DNA from: Fistularia commersonii
Taxonomy: Eukaryota; Chordata; Actinopteri; Syngnathiformes; Fistulariidae
Reading direction: 5' to 3'
NCBI GenBank assembly: GCA_037954325.1
Contig: JBBMNZ010000019.1
Span: 14,743,001 to 14,807,000 of the forward strand
Length of the DNA: 64,000 nucleotides
The notes beneath the pieces were generated by a model. That model did not search any database. It saw nothing but the letters and a program-made list of their open reading frames with translations, and was not told where the DNA came from. Both the position numbers and the translations under genes were made by a program. Each line of letters begins with the position of its first letter. Position 1 is the first letter of the stretch. This document shows, one piece after another, positions 55,515 to 64,000 of this stretch.

Positions 55515-56200
55515 TTCTCTTCCTCTCGGCTTTTCCATTCAGGGATCTCCATAGTGAATCAAGCTTCTCAATCTAATCCTATTTTCTGTATCTTCCTCTC
55601 TCACACCAAATACTTTCATATCTTCTCTCACTACGTCCATAAACCTTCTCTCTGGTCTTCCTCTCGACCTCTTGCCTGGCAGCTCCAATTCCAGCATCCG
55701 TCTACCAATATATTCACTATCCCTCCTCTGTACATGACCCAACCGTCTCAGTCTGGCTTCTCTGACCTTCTCTCCGAAAGCTCTAACATGTCCCGTTGGC
55801 CTTTCGTCATTGTCACGGTTTCTAGTCCATACAGCATCGCTGGTCTCACCACTGTCTAGTACACCTTTCCTTTCATTAGGGCCGATACTCTTATATCTCA
55901 TAGTATCCCTGACACTTTTCTCGACTCAATCTAACCTGCTTGAACTTGTTTCTTTGACTGTTTTTCCACACTCTCCGTTGCTCTGAACTGTTGACTGTAA
56001 GTATTTAAAATCCTCCACCTTTTTGATCTCCACTCCCCGTAGCCTCACAGTTCCACCCGGGTTCCTCTCATTCACACACATATTCTTTCCTGCTCTGGCT
56101 AACCTTCATTCCTCTCCTTTCCAGAGCATACCTCCACCTCTGTGGATCTCCCTCCACCTTTTCCATGGTCCCACTACAGATCACAATGTCAATGTCATGT
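55515..56200 (-). mobile_element. RTE LINE C-terminal region and 3' end, minus strand
   Basis: On the minus strand: KVREARLRRLGHVQRRDSEY and RMLELELPGKRSRGRPERRF (55600-55790) in a 120-codon open frame (55539-55901), preceded by KVEDFKYLQSTV-type sequence (55990-56020), GVEI and the leader of the thumb region. The 5' boundary at about 56200 lies just past the complement of a gatctgtagtgggaccatgg-type segment, the region after motif C. The C-terminus here is better preserved than in any other copy. Confidence 0.85.
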
Positions 56201-56211
56201 CGATGTGACTA

Positions 56212-56217
56212 TACACA

Positions 56218-56252
<35 letters not shown>
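56212..56252 (+). repeat. (CA)n microsatellite
   Basis: About 20 CA units with one interruption, directly at the 5' side of the truncated RTE copy. Confidence 0.9.
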
Positions 56253-56259
<7 letters not shown>

Positions 56260-56556
56260 GTTTTTTCCATAAGAGCACATTCAAGCAAACACTGATGACA
56301 GTAGTCAAAGTGCTTTCAACTGCAGTGTGTAAAAGCACTATCCAAGGGGTGACTATTCACCATTTACAAATCTGCCAATTTTATGTAAAGAGTTTTATGT
56401 ATGTTTATGTATACAGTCACCTTTGTAAAATAATAACTATGTCAAGTTTTTTGATAACACAAAAAACTGAGACATATGTTGAGTGAGTACTTGATTTGGC
56501 CAAAAAAAATGAAATGTCATTTTTTGACAAAATAATTTATTTCAAGAGCATGATTT

Positions 56557-56560
<4 letters not shown>
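56253..56560. other. No gene recognised
   Basis: AT-rich unique-looking DNA between two CA arrays. Confidence 0.45.

Positions 56561-56621
<61 letters not shown>
56561..56621 (+). repeat. (CA)n microsatellite, long
   Basis: About 30 uninterrupted CA units, the longest CA array in the window. Confidence 0.95.
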
Positions 56622-56624
<3 letters not shown>

Positions 56625-57782
56625 TATATACCTACATATGGAATGCTCAAATGAATCAGAGAAAATAAAAGTGCCTTCAGCTTTGCAACAGAACCTGGTG
56701 GAACTATCACTACATGACAGATCCAAATCCTTACTGACAATTATTGATTTTGATCCAAAGGTTTTTGTTTTTAGTCCTTTGCAGCTGAAAACTTTGAAAA
56801 CAAAATTGATCAAATCTGTCCAAAAGCCCCAAAACGATGCAGATGACCTTTGTGTGATATATGTGTATCAAAGTGACTCAGCAGGGAGAAACCTTTGACA
56901 CATGTAACATTTACTTTTAAGTCATGACTTTATTTGATATTTGTGTCTTGTACCATGAAATATAAAGCAGCAAATTGGCATATTGTCACCAGTGGCACAT
57001 CTCCTGCTGTGGTGCTGATGATGGCTCTCTGAGCACGGACTCCATGCTTTGGTGGATGAAAATAACCTTCAATAACAAATAGATTTAATGACACATTCTT
57101 TGAAACTCATGAATTTGCAAAGTACACAATGAATATTTTCTTTTCATACATACAGTACAGAGGTAGAAATTTCTCTTAGCATTCCCGTGCGACTTTGACT
57201 CTGAGCCATCTTTCAATGCTCTTTCAAAACCCTGTGTGAGGTTGTCAGGTCTGCCTTGTTATTCATCATCACTACTTCTTGACTTTCTGCCTCCCTCTCA
57301 TGGTAAATGCAAGATTTGAATGCGTAATGAGAGGGTGATGACTTGGTGCCTCTGCAAGGCCACCGCTCTCGTGTCACTGAAATTCTGATGAGTGGCAACA
57401 AACCGCCATGGACACGAGATTCATGAAGGAAGAAAATGTAAATCAAAGTTTCCATCTTTATTACAGTAATGCCATGACAACAATCTTCACTCTGCTTCAT
57501 GCATACCAACGGTCGCTAATGTGGCTTGCAATGATTGCTGCAAAAAGAACATGATACCAAGTCCGACTCTTACAGCTCTAGCTAATGGTTTATGATTATT
57601 AACAGCAATGGTAACCATGTATTTAAATCTAAAATAGCAATAATTGCCAGTTATGAAGGAGCTGTTTGGGAGCACTTAGAATCCTTCCTTTACCTCCAAG
57701 CAAACCTCATGGGAGAAAAAAAAACTCTAAAATCATTGTCGAATGATTTTCTAACTCCGTGAGATCAGTGTGACGGCCGGTC
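56622..57782. other. No gene assigned
   Basis: The plus frame at 56638-56898 (86 codons, ALQQNLVELSLHDRSKSLLT and SPLQLKTLKTKLIKS) has a natural-looking composition, but I recognise no family. Frames at 57213-57509 and 57487-57675 (minus) have no domain. Confidence 0.35.
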
Positions 57783-59330
57783 CTGTCAGCTGGTTATCTG
57801 TCAACCGGTCCATCACCTTAGAGAGCAAGATTTCAGAGCTGATCCCTGATGCAGTCCCACCTCAGCCTTGAACCCCTTTGTCACACCTCCAGACTTCACC
57901 ACCTTGAAGCTCTCATACATGTCTTGCACCACCTCTCTATCACTGTAAACCTCTCCATACAGTACCATAGTTTCTCTAGCAGCACCCTGTTGTATGCTTT
58001 TTCTAAATCTACAAATCTGTGTACTTCTCAACATTCATGCTGATGTCTGCTCTGTCGAGTTTCCCATACTTTCCCATAACTTAATCGGATGCCTCATTAA
58101 CTTTATTCCTCCAAAGTTACCACAAATCTGTACAAATCCCTTCTTCTTCACAATCTGCACTACCTTCCAGACGATTCACCAAGTACTCTCCTTCCAGTCT
58201 CCCTGATCACATTTGCTGTGATTTTCTAGTCACCGGGAATCTCCTGCTGACTACCCAGAACCCTCCCCAACACTTCCCTGAAACAATACAACATTCTTCC
58301 CTTTTCAGCCCCCATCATTTTGTTGGGGAGGAAGATTTTGCAGACAAAGGAAGAGTAGAGAACAGTCATCCAACACTCCACTAATCTACCATATGTTGTC
58401 TTTCTCCACTCTCACTGATATCCTTCAGATTAAATGGTCTACTCAAGATGTAGTCTACCTGTGTGCTCCTACCTCAACTCTTACAAGTTACCCTATGTCC
58501 TTTCTGCTTCTCGACCAAAGTATTCACTATAGCCATTTCCATCCTCTTTGCACAGTCTACCACCATCACTCCCTCTGTGTTCCTATCCTGGATGCCAAAG
58601 CTGCCCATCACTACTCCATTTCCTGCACCATGTCCATTGAAGTCTGCACCACTTACCACTCTATCATCCCTGGGAATATTCTGCATGACTTCATCTGACT
58701 CATTGCAGAACTTTGGCCTCTATTTCCCATCCCAACTGTGGGGCATAGCCACAGACATCACATCTTCAGTTTCCGTCTTCATACTCACCAGTAGAACACT
58801 CTTTGAACCTCCAGAACATTTCTAACAAACACCCCCTTCAAGATACCGGCCACTCCATTTCTTTCCCTGTCAACGCCATGATAGTACAACTTAACTGTTC
58901 TCATCAATTCTCAAAATCAAGTCTCTTGCCTTGCTACCTGGACACATAGAGTATACATCTTCCTTCTCCACATCATATCAACCAACTCAGTAGCCCAATT
59001 TACACCGATAGCCTGTAGGGTATCGGCGGTTGTTGTTATCCTGGGTCTAGACCCATCTGGTGTGGAAGTCATAGGTTTCATTCGTCTAGTTGTTTTCTGG
59101 CACAAGTTTTACGCAAGGTGCCCTTCCTGGCACAGCCCTCTGCATACACACTAGCTTGTGGCCCCCCTCAGGCTGTGTAAATTTAAATCATGTTCCTCAG
59201 CAGGCGTACACTGCACCCTTGCTACCTTTCCTACTGGTCTTCCCTTGGTGAGATAACCCACTGGTTTTATTTGGGCTCGGGATTGGCTCAAGGAGAACTC
59301 TGTCCTCTGCCCCCATAGGGATGTATAAAT
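57783..59330 (-). mobile_element. RTE LINE, 3' end missing, minus strand
   Basis: From the 5' side (59330): leader, then an endonuclease remnant with VVSGADFNGHGAGNG and GSFGIQDRNTEGVMVVDCAK (58474-58686), and RT with RKSIQQGAARETMVLYGEVY, VVQDMYESF and AEVGLHQGSALKSCSLR (57813-58034, motif B region). It ends with a KVMDRLTDNQLT-type stretch at 57785 just before motif C. LINEs usually lose their 5' ends, so loss of the 3' end here implies a later deletion. Confidence 0.8.
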
Positions 59331-60124
59331 AAAAGTAATATTATGTGATGTATTATCAAAAATTTGTATTATATCACATTCATTTGGAACAAAACAGAAT
59401 AAAACCTCAAAATTTCAACACAAAAAATAAATATGAAAAAATATTACTTTATGATTAAAACTCTGACCAAGTAATTCAAGCTGTGGAGTTTGCATTACAG
59501 TTGTCAATGTCATATCTCATAATACTCAGCATTATCATGATTTAAGGAGGTAATTTGGTCATTTAAATGTACTGGAATTAGAATTAATGGCTTTTTGGTA
59601 CAATTAGTACTTTTATTACTTCAATAGCTGTTCCTTGATTTAGGTTGAATTCTCCTAATAAGTAGTTTGTTCAATCGATATAGTTTGCCCCAGCTGACCC
59701 TCAAAACTATCCGCAAGACAGTTTTCTCAAGTCTTATGTATAATTTTGCATCTGCAACAAAGGATTGCAGTTCATGTTTTAATGTCATACAAAGTGTCAG
59801 CTTCTGCACTTGCAGTTGATGCACAAATAATGTGTCTATGTACTTTCCCCTGAAGTTTTAAAAGAGTTTTTGAACTTGGATTTATTCTGTGCTGGAAATT
59901 AGGCCGTTATTCATATCGGTATGGATGACATTGTTCTCGCCAAGTCTTTGGTAGATTATCCTCCCAGGGTTCCTGGGCAAGTGCTTGTTGTTGTTTACAT
60001 GGCAGTCGAGAGCTGAGCTGATTAGTTGGTTAATCAACGGAAATGCCTACATAAAGAATGCAACAGATGGGGAAAGATAAAGCACTGTTTGAAATAAATT
60101 AAATAAAAAAATAAATACAATTGA
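59331..60124. other. No gene recognised; A+T-rich
   Basis: AT-rich; the 67-codon minus frame at 59621-59824 has no domain. Confidence 0.45.
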
Positions 60125-60285
60125 AATACAATAAAATGTCCATAAATTCATTCCCTATACCACTAGTCCCAAAACAGAGTTCTAGGGACAATTTAAGGCT
60201 AACCCTCAGGAATGGTTTTGGACAATCTATACATGAGTAGAACATGAGGAATCTACAAAAAAAAGCAAGCGACTTGGCCGCTGGA
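60125..60285 (-). mobile_element. SINE fragment, minus strand, decayed
   Basis: cataaattcattccctatac, cactagtccc (tail side), ggttttggacaatctataca and tgagtagaacatgaggaatc; weak but ordered similarity. Confidence 0.4.
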
Positions 60286-60704
60286 ATCTGGGGGTTCAGC
60301 TAAATCTTACCGAATCTTTCTCAGAAATATGGACAAGGTCTTCTATTCTACCCTTTATAGATTGTTAACATGATAGTAAAACAATATAATCCAAAATACA
60401 ATCATTCATGCACAGGGATATGAAAAATTACTCCTCTTTGAAGAGCAACATAATACAAAAAGGCATATTTTATCATTTTTGATTCCACTTATGCACAACT
60501 AATGGTGTGATTGTCTGATTAGTAATTGCAATGTGATTATAGTAATTTACAACTCACGGTACGGCATTTCAGGAAGAAAAAAAAAAAACAGGCGTCTGAT
60601 TGGAGCAGTGTGCATCGGGTATGAGTAACAGCAGAACGCCGGAATTAGACTGAGGCCGAGAGCAAACAACAACATTAATATTAATAGTAATGATAATAGT
60701 AATT
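60286..60704. other. No gene recognised
   Basis: AT-rich; an A-run at 60577-60590. Confidence 0.45.
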
Positions 60705-61020
60705 ATTGGAGGGCACAGTGGTTAGCGCTGCCGCCTCTCGGCAAGAAGGTCCCTGGTTGAATTCCCAGAGGGGACTGTACTGTCTGGAGCCTCCATGTTC
60801 TTCCCTTGTCAGTGTGATGTTCCTCCAGGTTCCTCCCAAAGTCCAAAAACATGCAGGAGACCCTACATTGTCCACGTGTGTGAATGGGAGCTGGAAAGGT
60901 TGCATGTCTCTATATGTGGTCATCTGATTAGCCGGTGACCCTTCCAGGGTGAACCCTGCCTCTCGCCTCCCGCACCTCCGGGACCCCTACTGCAGGAAGA
61001 GCAGTATAGATAATGAATAA
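60705..61020 (+). mobile_element. tRNA-headed SINE, best-preserved copy
   Basis: Head gggcacagtggttagcgctg (A-box area) and ggtccctggttgaattccca (B-box area, 34-45 bases further on), body ggagcctccatgttcttccc, cctcccaaagtccaaaaaca, tgcaggagaccctacattgt, catgtctctatatgtggtca, cttccagggtgaaccctgcc, ctactgcaggaagagcagta and an atgaataa tail. The SINE is derived from a tRNA gene and relies on LINE machinery. It is a useful reference for the other copies. Confidence 0.85.
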
Positions 61021-61079
61021 ATTATATTAATCATAATCGTAGTATTGATAATAAAAATCATTAAGCCATTATCAGGACC

Positions 61080-61515
61080 ATGTATCATGCACTCAAGGTC
61101 ACAAGGCTGCTGGAGCCTATCGCAGCTGTCATTGGTCGAGAGGCGGGGCGGGTTTCCAGTCAATAGTGGGGCTACACATGGAGACATGTATGTGAAGGTT
61201 CCCCAGTCATCCAGGTGAATTCTTGTCGAAATCTTGGTCACTTGACTTCTGATTTCTTCAAGGATTTCTTCTTCTCGGATGAGGGCTGAATCGTCTTCAA
61301 GTAAAAAAATTCAAGTCCAGTTACGCAGAGAAACATATAACCATTCACACAATTTGTGTTTTCGAGTTTACCTCCTGTATGTTTTTGGACTGCGGGAGGA
61401 ACCTGGAGAACCCAAAGAAACCCCACACAGACACAGGGAGAACATGGACTCCACAAAGGAAGGCCCCCCTGTGGGAATCCACAGGGGGACTTTCCTACTG
61501 TGAGGCAGAACCAAA
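61080..61515 (-). mobile_element. SINE, minus strand, split by a fold-back element
   Basis: 61080-61190 (ggagcctatcgcagctgtca, ggtcgagaggcggggcgggt, gctacacatggagacatg) and 61330-61515 (acatataaccattcacaca, tgtttttggactgcgggagg, acctggagaacccaaagaaa, ggagaacatggactcc) are one SINE interrupted at 61191-61329. Confidence 0.75.
61191..61329 (+). mobile_element. Fold-back retroposon copy 6, inside a SINE
   Basis: tgtgaaggttccccagtcat, gaattcttgtcgaaatcttg and cttctgatttcttcaaggat form the left part; ctcggatgagggctgaatcg and ttcaagtaaaaaaattcaag form the right part. gagacatgta (61181-61190) and gaaacatata (61330-61339) are an 8/10 matching TSD that restores an uninterrupted SINE when one copy is removed. 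Confidence 0.75.
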
Positions 61516-63077
61516 TCCTTCTTTTTTTTAACCATTACGATTATTATTAGAAATAAGGATATTCGGTCTGTTGCAAAAAAAAAAAAAAAAATCAAGTCTG
61601 CAATCTGTCTTCCACGGTTGAGCGCTGCCTAGCCAGCTTTCACCGGTGATTTCGATCATGGCAAGGAGGAGGTGGGAGGGCGGAGGGAGTGAAAGGAAGA
61701 GGTGGAGGAGAAGAAGAAGAGGGAATCAAGGGAGCTCTTGGTTGAACACCAGTTGACTCTTCTGCACCCTTCACAGCAGGAGCTGTCAATCCAATTATGC
61801 CTATAGTCTGGCCTTCTTTCTCTCTCTCACACACACACACTTTATCCACTTCACACATGGATTGCTCACACACACATGTGTCTACCCCCTTAAACGTTTC
61901 AGACATTAATCCACGCATTTTGCACAACGAGCGACACGCGCACATCCAGCGCCCACACGTTTTTTTTTTTGTTTTTTTTTGCCGAGCTCCAGCTGAGGCC
62001 CCCCCCAAACCTCCTACTTCGTCCCCGTTGCTCGGCGAGGGTATCACGGCAACAAAATGTGCGGCAGGGGGTGTGAAACTCTGGCTAATCAAGGCATGTA
62101 AGCACCGGCATCTCCACGCATCAACAGGCACTTCAAAGACTGGCTGATGTGCGCCGCTTGCCTGCCTTGTTGTAAATTCCCCCTCTTCAAATACGAGAAC
62201 AAACCCTTTGAACATCCTTCCTGCCCCTTCTTCCTGTTCTCTCTCTCTCTCCATATCTTCCCTCCGTCTCGGCAATCCTCCTCTTTCATTACAGCTTGTT
62301 TACCGTGGATTCTTCTCCCCCCTCTGCCGCCGCCACCCCTCTCTTTGTGCTCCCGTTGCATCATATTGCGTCGCCTGTCTGTTGTAATCATGTCCGGGAG
62401 AAAGCGTCACAATATTTGTTTTCTATCGTCCCTCGCTCAATAAACACGAGTAATCTAGTTACGGGCAATTATTTCTTTAAAGTATGTAACTGGAAAGAGA
62501 ATGCTGCTTTGAGAATGGGTCGTTTCTATCAACATACTGTATAAATAAAGGGCCGCATAGCAGAAACTAAAACTGCAATATTAGAAAAATTAACATTAAA
62601 CGTGAGCCTATACATTCAGTACTTTACTCCGCTACATCTGAAGATATTATATAAGCGGTGATTAATGAATGACCAAATCCTGTCCGCCGCTCCCGCCCAG
62701 TTAGCCTCTCACTCTGGAATCATGATTCAGCCGTCTGAGATGGCCCGAGACGGCACTAACTAATTCTGGAACATGTTCACTCGGTCCGTCTCTGTCATTT
62801 CCCCCACTCATCTGTTTTTCTCAGCGCTGCAATCCCCCTGTTCCCTTCCCAGTGAAAGTCTTCAAGCGCGGGACGTCCTGCGGCGTGTACGGGGGCTATC
62901 AAAGAGCCGCTATGTGGGGAGAAGAAGGAATATAGGGTGTTATAAATGAGAAGCCGGGCTACATTTTAATCAGGTTACATCCTTAGCATGCAGTTTTTTC
63001 CCGCATATTATATTATATCATAAAGATTCATCATCTAATATGAGAGGCTCTAAATGTAAATATTTGATGATTTAAAA
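61516..63077. other. No gene recognised; unique sequence
   Basis: 61560-62560 is GC- and pyrimidine-rich with an A-run (61575-61591), (CA)n near 61828 and T-runs near 61961-61980. The 211-codon minus frame at 61640-62275 is driven by these tracts (runs of S, P and K) and is opposed by plus frames over the same bases. 62650-62960 is non-repetitive. Confidence 0.45.
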
Positions 63078-63662
63078 CCCATAATTTCCGGACTATAAGC
63101 CGCTGCTTTTTTCCCCCCCACACGCTTTGAACGCTGCGGGTTGTAACACTGATGTGATTAATTTATGGATTTTTTTTGGGCTAATGAGCTTCACGCCACC
63201 AACACTTTTAGCCTCATCACATCGGACCAATGAAATTAACATGAAATTCTGAGGCCGTTCAATTCCGACACTGAAGAAGACGACTTTAATGGTTTTACCG
63301 AGCAGGAGGAAGACAAATATTGCGATCGGCTAAAGTTGGACAAAGCGGGGATAGAAAGTGGGTGAACGGATAGACTTTACATTGTGTTTTTTATTATAAT
63401 CTTTTTCATCAGCTGTGTTACAGGCAATGTTTGGAAAAAAAGAATTTCCAGTACGTATCTGGCAAAATTAACGATATGTATTTAATTAAAACTTTAAAAA
63501 AAATGTTTCTGTGGAACACCTCTCTGTCTAAATATCCTATGTTACAACGTGGCCTCCGGTTGCTTATAGACAATTGCAGCCTATACATCGACACATATTT
63601 ATTTGCCTATGTTTAGCCGATGCTTATATCAAGGTGCGCTCAATAGTCGGGAAATTACGGTA
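63078..63662 (+). mobile_element. pogo-like MITE copy 3, both ends present
   Basis: Left end ccataatttccggactataa, right end caatagtcgggaaattacgg: inverted termini of about 25 bases with a few differences. Shared internal blocks: cacgctttgaacgctg, aatttatggatttttt, catcggaccaatgaaatta, and the acidic coding piece DTEEDDFNGFTEQEEDK (63265-63320). No DDE catalytic part is present, so it depends on a transposase elsewhere. Confidence 0.7.
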
Positions 63663-64000
63663 TTTGATCTCAATTTAGCAGTCTGCATTACAGTTTAAGC
63701 TTCATATTTAGGTTTTTCCCCCGAGTCCTAAAGATTTGAGGTTGTGAATGAACAATAATGAAAAAAAAAACCTACTTCTCGTGGAGCACCGTAAGGCATC
63801 AGGATGCCCCCCCCCTTTGTTCCGATGTGTTTTCTCTTGGAATCAATTTCCACAATGTTTGGTGGAAACAGAAAGTGATCGCGAGCGAGATTCAGACAGT
63901 ATCTCCCCTCCTTCCTTATCAACAAAGTGAATGATAGATGAGCTACTTAGGAAAAACTTCAGAGGGAGTGGAGTGTCTGTGTGAGGCATGTTCAGCTGCG
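63663..64000. other. No gene recognised
   Basis: Unique-looking; two opposed frames of 60-65 codons at 63728-63930 lack domains. Confidence 0.45.

Noticed and set aside
60705..60770. A tRNA gene, because of A-box- and B-box-like sequences
   Set aside because: No cloverleaf or acceptor stem can be drawn; the same head occurs in many copies followed by SINE body sequence.
61640..62275. 211-codon minus-strand frame, the longest in the window
   Set aside because: Built from GA/CT-rich and CA/T-run low-complexity DNA, with S-, P-, K- and C-rich runs, and opposed by plus-strand frames over the same bases. No domain or splice context.
63061..63668. tatttgat on both sides of the 63 kb MITE as an 8-bp TSD
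   Set aside because: The left copy is about nine bases away from the element end, so it does not abut the terminus. The agreement is probably chance.

Overview
The window looks like intergenic or intronic DNA from a ray-finned fish, most likely a percomorph teleost; I cannot name the species. The evidence is the repeat content: many copies of a tRNA-headed SINE ('gtggttagcgc' head, 'gtgtggagtctccatgttctcc' body, 'aatgaatgaatg' tail), RTE-type and L2/CR1-type LINEs, Penelope-like relics, pogo/Tigger-like DNA transposons, solo LTRs and many long (CA)n and (TA)n microsatellites. There are no operons, ribosome-binding sites or long uninterrupted host ORFs. No host protein-coding gene, rRNA, functional tRNA or CRISPR array can be supported. 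Almost every ORF of 60-210 codons is either chance or a piece of a decayed transposon.

Layout. 1-9 kb: SINE copies, two related LINE 3' tails, a 247-bp fold-back element with a 12-bp target-site duplication (TSD), a GIY-YIG endonuclease relic of Penelope type, and the 3' end of an RTE LINE. 9-13 kb: an internally deleted L2-type LINE on the minus strand, lying between parts of an older repeat (called family A here), then a 371-bp solo LTR with a 5-bp TSD inside another repeat (family B). 13-25 kb: mostly unique AT-rich sequence with a longer family A copy, RTE pieces, a SINE/family A composite, the longest fold-back copy and a Tigger-like element. 25-38 kb: three kinds of DNA-transposon remnant, a 77-bp RTE tail with a perfect 13-bp TSD, a 420-bp local duplication, an L2 3' portion, and RTE fragments, one of which joins endonuclease directly to the 3' tail. 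39.0-41.6 kb: the most complete RTE copy, with a 16-bp TSD and two deletions that remove part of its reverse-transcriptase core. 42-51 kb: sparse SINE and LINE fragments and long microsatellites. 51.2-53.0 kb: a SINE whose internal segment has expanded into a degenerate minisatellite that was then split by a 582-bp solo LTR with a 4-bp TSD. 53-64 kb: (CA)n arrays, two minus-strand RTE copies, SINEs (one split by a fold-back element) and a pogo-like MITE.

The elements work together only in the sense of trans-mobilisation. RTE and L2 LINEs supply endonuclease/reverse-transcriptase families that could have moved the SINEs. The fold-back elements have variable 8-13 bp TSDs, as expected of target-primed retroposition, and may belong to the same Penelope-like lineage as the GIY-YIG relic. 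All recognisable coding parts are broken by stops, frameshifts or deletions. I found no convincing undescribed functional system. The most interesting signals are the fold-back family, the SINE-derived minisatellite, the SINE/family A composite, and family A itself with its conserved minus-strand reading frame.
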